A DNA stretch of 64,000 bases from RU20A sp042610495 (GTDB lineage: Bacteria; Pseudomonadota; Alphaproteobacteria; Rhizobiales; Rhizobiaceae), in assembly GCF_042610495.1 (NCBI RefSeq), contig NZ_JBHGAP010000001.1, forward strand, positions 1,364,001 to 1,428,000, given 5' to 3'. The notes beneath the pieces were generated by a model. The model was not told the DNA's origin, searched no databases, and was given only the letters and a program-made list of their open reading frames with translations. Shown piece by piece: positions 41,776 through 51,021 of this stretch. The stretch's first letter is position 1; each line of letters begins with the position of its first letter. The position numbers and the translations under genes are program-made.

Positions 41776-43104
41776 ATGTCGAACCGCCTCAATGCCACCC
41801 CCAATGACCTGCGCGCCTTCTGGATGCCGTTCACCGCGAACCGGCAGTTCAAGAAGGAGCCGCGCATGTTCGTGGGCGCCAAGGACATGTATTACACGAC
41901 CCATGACGGTCGGCAGGTTCTGGATGGCACGGCGGGTCTCTGGTGCGTGAATGCCGGCCACTGCCGCCCGCAGATCACCGAGGCGATCCAGCAACAGGCG
42001 GGCGAACTCGACTACGCCCCGGCCTTCCAGCTCGGCCATCCCAAGGCCTTCGAACTCGCCAACCGGCTGATCGATATCGCCCCCGACAACATGGCCCACG
42101 TGCTCTACACCAATTCCGGCTCGGAATCGGTCGATACCGCGCTGAAAGTCGCGCTCGCCTACCAGCGCGTGAAGGGTCAGGGCTCACGCACCCGCCTCAT
42201 CGGCCGCGAGCGCGGCTATCACGGGGTCAACTTCGGCGGCATTTCCGTGGGTGGCATCGTCGCCAACCGCAAGATGTTCGGCACGCTGCTGACCGGCGTC
42301 GATCACATGCCCCACACCCACCAGCTTTCGAAGAACGCCTTCACAAAGGGCCAGCCGGAGCATGGCGCCGACCTCGCTGAGGAGCTGGAGCGCATCGTGA
42401 CGCTCCATGACGCCTCCACCGTCGCCGCCGTCATCGTCGAGCCCGTCGCCGGCTCTACCGGCGTCCTCATCCCGCCGAAGGGCTATCTGCAGAAGCTGCG
42501 CGACATCTGCACCAAGCACGGCATCCTGCTGATCTTCGACGAAGTCATCACCGGCTACGGCCGTCTCGGCGCGCCGTTTGCGGCCCAGTTCTTCGACGTG
42601 AAGCCCGATATCATCGTCACCGCCAAGGGCCTGACCAACGGTGTCATTCCCATGGGTGCCGTGTTCGTGACGTCGGAAATCCACGACGCCTTCATGAACG
42701 GCCCGGAACACATGATCGAGTTCTTCCACGGCTACACCTATTCCGGCAACCCGATCGCATCCGCCGCAGCCCTCGGCACGCTCGACACCTACCGCGACGA
42801 GGGCCTGCTGACCCGCGCCGCCGACATGGCCGCCTACTGGGAAGAGAAGCTACATTCGCTCGCCGACTGCCCGAATGTCATCGACATCAGGAACATCGGC
42901 CTCATCGGCGCCATCGAACTGAAGCCCATAGACGGCGAGCCCACCAAGCGCGCCTTCAACGCCTTCCTCAACGCCTACAATGATGGCCTCCTGATCCGCA
43001 CCACCGGCGACATCATCGCGCTCTCGCCGCCGCTGATCATCTCCAAGGACGAGATCGACGAACTCTTCGACAAGCTGCGCAAGGTGCTCGTCAACAACAT
43101 CTGA
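41776..43104 (+). CDS. Class III omega-aminotransferase (beta-alanine:pyruvate type)
   Basis: 442 residues, full length. PLP-binding features: YTNSGSESVDTALK (phosphate loop), FDEVITGYGRLG and the catalytic Lys in IIVTAKGLTNGVIPMG. The WMPFTANRQFKKEP start and the HMPHTHQ loop are typical of omega-amino acid--pyruvate aminotransferases that convert beta-alanine or similar omega-amines to semialdehydes with alanine formation. It is divergent from the GH9 gene. Physiological amine unknown. GGAGA lies seven bases before ATG 41776. Confidence 0.9.
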   Translation: MSNRLNATPNDLRAFWMPFTANRQFKKEPRMFVGAKDMYYTTHDGRQVLDGTAGLWCVNAGHCRPQITEAIQQQAGELDYAPAFQLGHPKAFELANRLIDIAPDNMAHVLYTNSGSESVDTALKVALAYQRVKGQGSRTRLIGRERGYHGVNFGGISVGGIVANRKMFGTLLTGVDHMPHTHQLSKNAFTKGQPEHGADLAEELERIVTLHDASTVAAVIVEPVAGSTGVLIPPKGYLQKLRDICTKHGILLIFDEVITGYGRLGAPFAAQFFDVKPDIIVTAKGLTNGVIPMGAVFVTSEIHDAFMNGPEHMIEFFHGYTYSGNPIASAAALGTLDTYRDEGLLTRAADMAAYWEEKLHSLADCPNVIDIRNIGLIGAIELKPIDGEPTKRAFNAFLNAYNDGLLIRTTGDIIALSPPLIISKDEIDELFDKLRKVLVNNI

Positions 43105-43441
43105 AGATGGCTCGGGGGGCCGGAACGTCGCCGAAAGATACGGCAAGAAAGCCCCCCTCATCCGCCCTTCGGGCACCTTCTCCCCGGCGGTAGAAGGGAT
43201 TCTGGCGCACAACCGCACCCCACCCGCTCTTCTCCCCGCCGGGGAGAAGATGCCGGCAGGCAGATGAGGGGCAGGCTCTCCGCATCCCCAGACCCGCGCG
43301 GCACCCGGATCGGACATCCGCCCCGAAAACTCCCCGTGCAAAGCCGCAGCCACGCGGCGCCGCCCCCTTCCCGCCTCCGCCATTCCCCGCTAATTTCCGC
43401 TGACGCGCGCGACGTTCTGCGCGCCGGGAGGACGAGACACC
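43105..43441. other. Intergenic region containing a RIME-like repeat
   Basis: 337 bases between the aminotransferase and amylosucrase genes. It is largely filled by the palindromic repeat at 43151-43272; the remainder (43273-43441) is GC-rich promoter-side DNA with no ORF. Confidence 0.6.
43151..43272. repeat. RIME-like rhizobial intergenic palindromic repeat
   Basis: The ends are inverted repeats (GCCCCCCTCATCCGCC and GGCAGATGAGGGGC) and the inside holds TTCTCCCCGCCGGGGAGAA, a perfect palindrome, next to GATGCCGGCAGG. This vocabulary (CCCCTCATCCG..., CTTCTCCCC...) is that of the RIME elements dispersed in rhizobial genomes. Only one copy is in this window. Confidence 0.8.
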
Positions 43442-45328
43442 GTGCCGAAAAAGCCTGTTATCGCGGATTTCAACCGCGAGATTTTCGACCTGCGCCTGAA
43501 GCGCAGCCATGACGATCTCTTCGGCATGCTGGAGCGGCTCTACAGCCGGCACCGGAATTACGAGCAGTTCCTGACGGCACTCGACGGCGTGATGCGGCGC
43601 GCCTGGGCGGAGCGTTCCGACGATCTCAAGCGGCTGGACCTGAAGCGTGATCTGGAACCCGACTGGTTCCAGCGCTCCGACCTCAACGGCTATGTCTTCT
43701 ACATCGACCGCTTCGCCGGCGACCTCAAGGGCGTGGCCGACAAGCTGCCCTACCTGAAGGATCTCGCGATCAGCTACGTGCATTTCATGCCGTGCCTGAA
43801 ACCGCGCCCCGGCGACAGCGACGGGGGCTATTCCGTCATGGACTACCGCGCCGTGAACCCCGCCTACGGCACCATGGCCGACCTGGAAGCCGCGACGAAG
43901 CTCCTGCGCGACAACGGCATCAGCGTCTGCATCGATCTCGTGCTGAACCACACCGCCAAGGAACACGAATGGGCCGTCAAGGCGGCGGCCGGCGACAGGC
44001 ACTATCAGGATTACTACCTGATGTTCGACGACGACGCCGAGCCCAAGGCCTATGAGCGTGACCTGATCGAGATTTTCCCGGAACACGCGCCGGGCAGCTT
44101 CACCCATTATCCGGAGTTCGGCAAATGGGTCTGGACCACCTTCAACGAACACCAGTGGGATCTCAACTGGGCCAATCCGCACGTCTTCCTGGAAATGGCC
44201 GAGGTCATGCTCTTCCTCGCCAACAAGGGCGTGGATGTGCTGCGCTTCGATGCCGTCGCCTTCATGTGGAAGCGGATGGGCACGCGCTGCCAGTCGGAGC
44301 CGGAGGTGCACATGCTGCTGCAGGCGCTGCGCGCCGTCTCCCGCATCGTCGCGCCTGCCGTCATCCATCTGGAAGAGGCGATCGTCTCGCCCTCGGAAAT
44401 GCTGCCCTATCTCGGCCGCGGCGAACATGACGGCAAGGAAGGCAACCTCGCCTACCACAATTCGCTGATGGTGCAGTTCTGGTCCGCACTCGCCGCCCGA
44501 GATACGCGGCTGATGACACATGTGATGAAGACGCATTTCCCGCCCGTCGTCACCAACGCCACCTATGCGACCTATCTGCGCTGCCACGACGACATCGGCT
44601 GGGCTGTGACGGACGAGGATGCCTCCGCCATCGGCATCGGCGGACGCGCCCACCGCGCCTTTCTCTCGGATTTCTACGAGGGCACCTTCCCGGGCTCCTT
44701 TGCGCGCGGTGCCCTCTTTCAGGAAAACCCGGACACCGGCGACAAGCGCATCACGGGTGCGCTCGCCTCGCTCGCCGGCCTCGAACAGGCCGAGGACGAA
44801 GGCGATGCGGGCAAGATCGACCGCGCCATCGACCGCATCCTGATGGGCCATGCGTTGATCGCGAGCTATGGCGGAGTGCCGCTCATCTACATGGGCGACG
44901 AAATCGCGCTCACCAATGACTACAGCTATACCGCCGTGCCCGAGCACGCCCATGACAGCCGCTGGCTGAACCGGCCCAAAATGGACTGGGCGCGCACCGA
45001 GGCCGCCAGCGACACGCCGGCCGGGCGGGTGCGGGACGGCGTGCGCCACATCCTGCATCGCCGCGCCACCGTGAAGGCCCTGCACGGCGCCAATCCGACC
45101 ATCGTCATCGACACCGGCAATCCGCGCCTCTTCGCCTTCCTGCGCAAGGCGCCCGCCGGCCCGCTCCTTTGCCTTTTCAATTTTTCGGAGGAATGGACCT
45201 CGATCGATTCGGGCCTCGCCGCCCATCACGGCGTCACCCGCTTCCACGATCTTCTCTCGGATGCCGATCTTCAACTCCACGACGGCGCGATCGCCCTGCC
45301 GCCCTACGCCCGCGTCTGGCTGGCCTGA
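43442..45328 (+). CDS. Amylosucrase-like GH13 glucosyltransferase
   Basis: 628 residues, close to amylosucrase (about 636). A helical N-terminal domain (about 1-85, DLFGMLERLYSRHRNYEQFL) precedes the GH13 barrel; nucleophile Asp near 270 (DVLRFDAVAF), acid Glu near 312 (IHLEEAIV) and transition-state Asp near 384 (RCHDDIGW). Amylosucrase makes alpha-1,4-glucan from sucrose, releasing fructose; sucrose hydrolysis is the alternative. GTG start at 43442 after GGAGG. An aldose epimerase gene follows; a hairpin lies between them at 45341-45361. Confidence 0.85.
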   Translation: MPKKPVIADFNREIFDLRLKRSHDDLFGMLERLYSRHRNYEQFLTALDGVMRRAWAERSDDLKRLDLKRDLEPDWFQRSDLNGYVFYIDRFAGDLKGVADKLPYLKDLAISYVHFMPCLKPRPGDSDGGYSVMDYRAVNPAYGTMADLEAATKLLRDNGISVCIDLVLNHTAKEHEWAVKAAAGDRHYQDYYLMFDDDAEPKAYERDLIEIFPEHAPGSFTHYPEFGKWVWTTFNEHQWDLNWANPHVFLEMAEVMLFLANKGVDVLRFDAVAFMWKRMGTRCQSEPEVHMLLQALRAVSRIVAPAVIHLEEAIVSPSEMLPYLGRGEHDGKEGNLAYHNSLMVQFWSALAARDTRLMTHVMKTHFPPVVTNATYATYLRCHDDIGWAVTDEDASAIGIGGRAHRAFLSDFYEGTFPGSFARGALFQENPDTGDKRITGALASLAGLEQAEDEGDAGKIDRAIDRILMGHALIASYGGVPLIYMGDEIALTNDYSYTAVPEHAHDSRWLNRPKMDWARTEAASDTPAGRVRDGVRHILHRRATVKALHGANPTIVIDTGNPRLFAFLRKAPAGPLLCLFNFSEEWTSIDSGLAAHHGVTRFHDLLSDADLQLHDGAIALPPYARVWLA

Positions 45329-45340
45329 GGGGTGCTTTGC

Positions 45341-45361
45341 GGCGGCCTGTGGCTGGCCGCC
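45341..45361 (+). terminator. Hairpin after the amylosucrase gene
   Basis: A 7-bp stem (GGCGGCC / GGCCGCC) with 7-base loop, 12 bases after the stop, followed by GTCTTGCCTT. Weak terminator candidate. Confidence 0.4.
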
Positions 45362-45435
45362 GTCTTGCCTTGATCGGCGTCGATCTCTGCGGCATGGTCG
45401 GGTAGCGCCGCACAGGGGCGTACCGGAGACCCGCC

Positions 45436-46329
45436 ATGACCGAGACCCCACAGCCAGCCGTCATCGACAGCATCGCCAACGAGCACCTGACCGTCGAAGT
45501 GTCCCGCCTCGGCGCCGAACTGCACAGCATCAAAAGCGCGGATGGTCGCGAGTGGCTGTGGAACGGCGACCCGGCCTGGTGGAATGGCCGCGCGCCGATC
45601 CTCTTCCCTATCGTCGGCCGCGCGCCCGACAACACGATCACCATCGACGGCGAAGCCTTCCCGATGGCGCAGCACGGTTTTGCCCGCAAGCGCATCTTCA
45701 CCCGCGCCGATGACGCCGCCGATCAGGTGGCCCACACGCTCGCCGCCGATGCCGAAAGCCGGGCGATCTACCCGTTCGACTTCCTTTTGACGCTGGAACA
45801 TCGCCTCAACGGCAAGGCGCTCGTCATCACCGCGACCGTTACCAACACCGACAGCCGCCCGATCCTCTACGGCTTCGGCTTCCACCCCGCCTTCTCCTGG
45901 CCGCTGCCGGGAGGCGAAGGCAGGCCGCATGTCGTGACGCTCGGCAACGGCGCCAGCCCGCCCCTGGTCGGCCTCGAAGGCGGCCTGATCGGCCCCGCCA
46001 GCCTGCCCACGCCCTTCGTCGACGGACGGCTGGCGCTCCATCACGACCTCTTCCTCAACGATGCCCTCATCATGCCCGAGGGCGCCGGCGACAGCATGAC
46101 CTTTGCCGCCGAGAACGGCCCGGCGCTCGCCTTCCGCTTCGAAAACCTGCCGGCCCTTGCGCTGTGGCAGAAGCCGGGCGCGCCCTATCTCTGCGTCGAG
46201 CCCTGGCACGGCATGGCGGCGCTGGCCGGCGCCGGCAGCGAGCTTGCCGCCCGCCCCTTCAACGTCACGCTGCCGCCCGGCGAAAGCGCCCGCTATGCCA
46301 TGACGGTCGATTTCTCCGCCGCCCTCTGA
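45436..46329 (+). CDS. Aldose 1-epimerase family protein (LacX-like)
   Basis: 297 residues with a beta-sandwich galactose-mutarotase fold. The recognisable elements are GRAPILFPIVGRAPD, GFGFHPAFSWPLPG with the substrate His, and PYLCVEPWHGMA with the catalytic Glu. It interconverts alpha and beta anomers of a free hexose or hexose phosphate in the cytosol. It follows the amylosucrase gene and precedes adenine deaminase, with which it shares no obvious pathway. Confidence 0.88.
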   Translation: MTETPQPAVIDSIANEHLTVEVSRLGAELHSIKSADGREWLWNGDPAWWNGRAPILFPIVGRAPDNTITIDGEAFPMAQHGFARKRIFTRADDAADQVAHTLAADAESRAIYPFDFLLTLEHRLNGKALVITATVTNTDSRPILYGFGFHPAFSWPLPGGEGRPHVVTLGNGASPPLVGLEGGLIGPASLPTPFVDGRLALHHDLFLNDALIMPEGAGDSMTFAAENGPALAFRFENLPALALWQKPGAPYLCVEPWHGMAALAGAGSELAARPFNVTLPPGESARYAMTVDFSAAL

Positions 46330-46411
46330 GCCGCCGACCCATCGTGGCCGGCGCCCCGATGCGCCGGCACTGCACATCCGGCCTTCACGGCCCAATACGG
46401 GGAACCCGCCC

Positions 46412-48109
46412 ATGACGACCGACCTTGCCCGCCGCATCGACCAGGGAACGGGCCGCGAGCCGGCCAAGATCGTGCTGAAGGGCGGCCGCTTCTTCGATCT
46501 GGTCACGGGCGAACTGGTCACCTCCGACATCGCCATCTGCGGCGAGACCATCGTCGGCACCTGCGGCAGCTATACCGGCCGGCAGGAGATCGACATTTCC
46601 GGCCTCACCGTCGTGCCGGGCTTCATCGACACGCATCTCCACATCGAATCCTCCCTCGTTACCCCGCATGAATTCGACCGCTGCGTCCTGCCCTACGGCG
46701 TGACGACGGCGATCTGCGATCCGCACGAGATCGCCAATGTGCTGGGCACCGAGGGCATCCGCTTCTTCCTGGAGTCGGCCGAACGCACCATCATGGACAT
46801 CCGCGTCCAGCTCTCCTCCTGCGTGCCCGCGACCCATCTCGAAACCTCCGGCGCCTCGCTGCCGATCGAGACGCTGCTGCCCTTCCGTGACCATCCGAAG
46901 GTCATTGGTCTCGCCGAATTCATGAATTTCCCCGGCGTGATCCACAAGGATCCCGTCTGCATGGCCAAGCTGGAAGCCTTTCAGGACGGGCATATCGACG
47001 GTCACGCACCGCTGCTGCGGGGCCTCGATCTCAACGGCTATCTTTCCGCCCGAATCCGCACCGACCACGAATGCACGAGCGCGGAGGAAGCGCTCGAAAA
47101 GATCCGCAAAGGCATGCACATTCTGGTCCGCGAAGGTTCCGTCTCCAAGGATCTGCACGCGCTGCTGCCGATCCTCACCGAGCGCCTGTCACCGTTCCTT
47201 GCGCTGTGCACCGATGACCGCAACCCGCTCGATATCGCCGAGGAAGGCCATCTCGACTATATGATCCGCGAGGCGATCCGGAACGGCGTCGAGCCGCTCG
47301 CCGTCTACCGTGCCGCCTCGATCTCGGCTGCCCGCGCCTTCGGCCTGCGCGACCGCGGCCTCGTCGCACCCGGCTGGCGCGCCGACCTCGTCATCATCGA
47401 CAGCCTCGAAAGCTGCCGCGCGGCGCACGTCTTCTCGGCCGGCCGCCGCGTCGATGCCGCCCTCTTCGCCACCCGCGAAGCCGTGGCTCCGGTCGGTCTG
47501 GAAAGCGTGAAGGCCGGCCGCGTCGCCGCCGCCGATTTCGGCGTGCCCTATCGCGAGGAGGAAACCTCCGTCATCGGCGTCCTGCCCGGCAAGATCATCA
47601 CCGAACACCGCCGCTACCGCCTGCCGGCGGATGGCAACCGCACCGGGCTCGACCTTGGCCGCGACATCATCAAGGTCGCCGTCATCGAGCGCCACGGCAT
47701 CAACGGCAACCACGCCAATGGCTTCGTGCAGGGCTTCGGCCTGAAGAAGGGGGCGATTGCCTCCACCGTCGGCCATGACAGCCACAATATCTGCGTGGTC
47801 GGCGTCAACGAGGACGACATGGCCACCGCCGCAAACCGCCTGGGCGAGATCGGCGGCGGCTTCGTGGTCGTGGAAGACGGCAAGGTCACCGGCGAAATCG
47901 CCCTGCCCGTGGCCGGCCTGATGAGCCTCGAACCCTACGAAAGCGTCCGCGACACCCTGCACCACCTGCGCCAGGCCGCCTTCGCGCTCGGCGCCACGCT
48001 GCAGGAACCCTTCCTCCAGCTTGCCTTCCTGCCCCTGCCCGTCATCCCCCATCTGAAGATTTCGGACAGGGGCATGGTGGATGTGGACAAGTTCGAACTG
48101 ATCGGGTGA
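46412..48109 (+). CDS. ade: Adenine deaminase
   Basis: 565 residues, standard for bacterial Ade. Amidohydrolase metal motif H-L-H-I-E in FIDTHLHIESSLVTP, the DPHEIANVLG block, GHAP, and the family C-terminal domain with HGINGNHANGFVQGFGLK and STVGHDSHNICVVG. It deaminates adenine to hypoxanthine with release of ammonia, feeding purine salvage and catabolism; a xanthine dehydrogenase gene lies at 63525. Starts at ATG 46412 after GGGGAA. Confidence 0.96.
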   Translation: MTTDLARRIDQGTGREPAKIVLKGGRFFDLVTGELVTSDIAICGETIVGTCGSYTGRQEIDISGLTVVPGFIDTHLHIESSLVTPHEFDRCVLPYGVTTAICDPHEIANVLGTEGIRFFLESAERTIMDIRVQLSSCVPATHLETSGASLPIETLLPFRDHPKVIGLAEFMNFPGVIHKDPVCMAKLEAFQDGHIDGHAPLLRGLDLNGYLSARIRTDHECTSAEEALEKIRKGMHILVREGSVSKDLHALLPILTERLSPFLALCTDDRNPLDIAEEGHLDYMIREAIRNGVEPLAVYRAASISAARAFGLRDRGLVAPGWRADLVIIDSLESCRAAHVFSAGRRVDAALFATREAVAPVGLESVKAGRVAAADFGVPYREEETSVIGVLPGKIITEHRRYRLPADGNRTGLDLGRDIIKVAVIERHGINGNHANGFVQGFGLKKGAIASTVGHDSHNICVVGVNEDDMATAANRLGEIGGGFVVVEDGKVTGEIALPVAGLMSLEPYESVRDTLHHLRQAAFALGATLQEPFLQLAFLPLPVIPHLKISDRGMVDVDKFELIG

Positions 48110-48146
48110 CGATCAGCAGACCCGCAGGCTCGCGCGTCTCCCGTTC

Positions 48147-49778
48147 TCAGATCGCACAACAGAACACGTCGAAGGCCTCAAGCTTCACCGTGCGGCCATC
48201 GAGATGCGCCTCACCGAAGCCGGGCATGGTGCAGGTTTCGCGGATGCCGATGCCATCGGGCAGCAGCACCTCCTGCGGGCCGCGGTGCAGGTTGAAGATG
48301 AAGAGCAGCGTATCGCCGGCCTTTTCGCGCAGGAAGGCCAGGACGTCGGCATTGGTGTCCAGGAAGCGCATGCCGCCGTCGAGAAGCGCCGCATGGCTGC
48401 GGCGGAAGGCGAGCGTGTCGCGATAATGCTGGAGCACGCTCACCGCATCCTCCTGCCGGTCCGCGGACAGGGGAACATGATCGACCGGCACCGGCAGCCA
48501 GGGTTTGCCCGTGCTGAAGCCGGCGTGCTCGGCGCCTGCTTCCCAGACCATCGGCGTGCGGCATCCGTCGCGGCCCTTGAAGGCCGGCCAGAAGCGGATG
48601 CCGTAGGGATCGCGCAGGTCTTCGAACGCGAGATCCGCCTCCGTCAGCCCCAACTCCTCGCCCTGATAGAGGCAAATGGAACCGCGCAGGGCCGCAAGCA
48701 CGCTGATCGCAAGCTTCGCCACCCGCTCACGCTCCTCCGGCGACCAGATGAAACGGCTCACGTGGCGGATCACGTCATGGTTGGAGAAGGCCCAGCAGAC
48801 CCATCCATCCGTGACAGCCGCCTGGAAGGCGGTCACGCATTTGCGGATGTGGCTGGCGGTGAAATCCGGCCCCAGCAGGTCGAAGGTGTAGCACATGTGC
48901 AGCTTGTCGCCGCCGGACGTATAGGCCGCCACCGTCTTCAGCGAGCGGGCGCCGTCGCCGACTTCACCGACCGAGGTCCGATCGCCATATTCATCCAGCA
49001 GGGCGCGGAAGCGCTGCAGGAAGCCGATGTTTTCCGGCTGTGTCTTGTCGTAGAGATGGTTCTGCATGCCGTAGGGGTTCACGTCGGGCGCATCGAGGCC
49101 CGTCGCATCCGGGTCGGGGATCAGCGGCGGGTTGTCGCGCAGTTCCTCATCGTGGAAATAGAAGTTGACGGTATCCAGCCGGAAGCCATCGACGCCCCGC
49201 TCCAGCCAGAAGCGCACCGTTTCCAGCACGGCATCCTGAACCTTCGGATTGTGGAAATTCAGATCCGGCTGCGAGGTCAGGAAGTTGTGCATGTAATATT
49301 GCTTGCGCACGCCGTCCCATTCCCAGGCCGGACCGCCGAAGATCGACAGCCAGTTGTTGGGTGCCGTGCCATCCTTCTTGGGGTCGGCCCAGACATACCA
49401 GTCGGCCTTGTCGTTGCTGCGGCTGGAGCGGCTTTCGACAAACCACGGGTGCTTGTCGGCGGTGTGTGAAATCACCTGGTCGATGATGACCTTGAGGCCG
49501 AGGCGATGCGCCTCCGCCATCATGGCGTCGAAATCGGCAAGCGTGCCGAACATCGGATCGACATCGCAGTAATCCGAGACATCGTAGCCCATGTCGGCCT
49601 GCGGCGAGGTGAAGAAGGGCGAGAGCCAGATGGCATCGACCCCGAGCGAGGCGATGTGCGGCAGGCGCTGCGTGACGCCCCTGAGATCGCCGATGCCGTC
49701 GCCATTCGTATCCTGGAAAGATCGCGGATAGACCTGATAGATGACCGCGCCGCGCCACCATTCCGATTGCGATGCCAT
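48147..49778 (-). CDS. aglA: GH13 alpha-glucosidase
   Basis: 543 residues, GH13 oligo-1,6-glucosidase/alpha-glucosidase class. Opens with WWRGAVIYQVYPRSFQDTNGDG; nucleophile Asp202 (GFRLDTVNF), acid/base Glu272 (SVGEVG) and Asp335 (SNHDV). It hydrolyses sucrose, maltose, trehalulose or related alpha-glucosides in the cytosol. In rhizobia AglA usually lies in an aglEFGAK transport operon; no ABC genes adjoin it here. ATG 49778 follows AAGGGA at good distance; longer frames enter the next gene's promoter. Convergent with ade. Confidence 0.9.
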   Translation of the reverse strand: MASQSEWWRGAVIYQVYPRSFQDTNGDGIGDLRGVTQRLPHIASLGVDAIWLSPFFTSPQADMGYDVSDYCDVDPMFGTLADFDAMMAEAHRLGLKVIIDQVISHTADKHPWFVESRSSRSNDKADWYVWADPKKDGTAPNNWLSIFGGPAWEWDGVRKQYYMHNFLTSQPDLNFHNPKVQDAVLETVRFWLERGVDGFRLDTVNFYFHDEELRDNPPLIPDPDATGLDAPDVNPYGMQNHLYDKTQPENIGFLQRFRALLDEYGDRTSVGEVGDGARSLKTVAAYTSGGDKLHMCYTFDLLGPDFTASHIRKCVTAFQAAVTDGWVCWAFSNHDVIRHVSRFIWSPEERERVAKLAISVLAALRGSICLYQGEELGLTEADLAFEDLRDPYGIRFWPAFKGRDGCRTPMVWEAGAEHAGFSTGKPWLPVPVDHVPLSADRQEDAVSVLQHYRDTLAFRRSHAALLDGGMRFLDTNADVLAFLREKAGDTLLFIFNLHRGPQEVLLPDGIGIRETCTMPGFGEAHLDGRTVKLEAFDVFCCAI

Positions 49779-49950
49779 GTCGTATCCCTTCGCTCGCCTG
49801 TCTGCTCCGCCATAGGTAGCGGCGGGCAAGGCCGGAGTAAACGCCCGCCCCGACAATCGCCATCTCGCGCCTGCAACATCCCGCATTGACCTTGAGGCCC
49901 CCACCCCCGAAGATTGCCGCTCGCATCGCAACACATGTGAAGGAGCACCG

Positions 49951-51021
49951 GTGGAGACGGCAACGACGGCCCGCAGCGAAAGACCGGTGAAACTGCCGCT
50001 TGCCGAAGCCTTCGAACTGGCGGAAGGCGCGCTTCTGGCCGCCGGCGCGGGGCGTGACATGGCACGCGCGCTGGCCGCCGCGACAGTGGATGCGGAAGCC
50101 CACGGCCAGCCGGCGGTCGGCTTTGTCCACCTCGTGGACTATCTCGAAAGCCTCCAGGCAGGCCGGATCAAGGGCGCTGCCGAGCCCCGCCGCGACGACC
50201 CCGCCCCCGCCATCATCCGCATCGATGCCGCCGGCGGCATCGCCCAGCACGGCTTTGCGCTCGCCTTCAACGATCTCGTCGCCCGCGCGGGCAGCTTCGG
50301 CATCGCGCTTTTCAGCCTCTCCGGCTCCTACACGACGGGCGAACTCGGCTATTACACCCGCCGCATCGCCCAGGCAGGCCTCGTCGCCGTCGCCGCCACC
50401 AATGGGCCGGCAATCATGAGCGTGCCCGGCGCCACGGGACCGGTCTACTGCACCAACCCCGTGTCCTTCGCCGCACCGGCCGCCGATGGCGATGTCGTCT
50501 TCTTCGACCAGTCCTCCAGCGCCACGGCTTTCGTGAACATCCGCGCGGCAGCCGACAGGAGCGAGAGCCTGCCCGAAGGCATCGCCGTCGATGTGAGCGG
50601 CGCGCCGACCACCGATCCCGCCGCAGCACTTCGCGGCGCCCTGCTGACCTTCGGCGCCGAGCGCGGCGCCAACATCGCCTTGATGGTGGAAGTGCTCGCG
50701 GCCGGGCTGACCGGTGCCAACTGGTCGCTCGATGCGGCCCCCTTCACTGAGGGCCAGGCCTCGCCCGGCGCCGGCCTGCTGATTGTCGCCATCGCGCCGG
50801 CGGTGCTCGATCGGGATTTTTCCGCCCGCCTCTCGGCCCAACTGAAGCGGCTGGAGCGGATCCATGGCGTCCACATTCCCGGCCGGCGCAAGCTGGCCGC
50901 CCGTCGCCGCGCAGAACGGGACGGGATCAGCTTGCCGAAAGCCCTGCATGACCGTATCACCGCCTGGCTGACGACCGGCGCGGGAGGAAAACATGGCTGG
51001 ACATATTCTGTCGATCGGTGA
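49951..51021 (+). CDS. Ldh2-type malate/lactate dehydrogenase family oxidoreductase
   Basis: 356 residues of the Ldh_2 family (MDH/LDH2, including ureidoglycolate and 2,3-diketogulonate reductases). Typical parts: DAEAHGQPAVGFVHLVDYL with the conserved His, GGIAQHGFAL, and the NAD(P)-binding core ATNGPAIMSVPGA and TNPVSFAAPA. It reduces an alpha-keto acid, or oxidises the corresponding hydroxy acid. GTG start at 49951 after AAGGAG. Its 3' end overlaps the KDG kinase gene by 29 bases, suggesting a shared sugar-acid pathway. Confidence 0.88.
   Translation: METATTARSERPVKLPLAEAFELAEGALLAAGAGRDMARALAAATVDAEAHGQPAVGFVHLVDYLESLQAGRIKGAAEPRRDDPAPAIIRIDAAGGIAQHGFALAFNDLVARAGSFGIALFSLSGSYTTGELGYYTRRIAQAGLVAVAATNGPAIMSVPGATGPVYCTNPVSFAAPAADGDVVFFDQSSSATAFVNIRAAADRSESLPEGIAVDVSGAPTTDPAAALRGALLTFGAERGANIALMVEVLAAGLTGANWSLDAAPFTEGQASPGAGLLIVAIAPAVLDRDFSARLSAQLKRLERIHGVHIPGRRKLAARRRAERDGISLPKALHDRITAWLTTGAGGKHGWTYSVDR

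Noticed and set aside
43091..45451. A 786-codon open frame antisense to the amylosucrase gene
   Set aside because: Composition is typical of an antisense frame in high-GC DNA, and the sense frame has complete GH13 catalytic residues.
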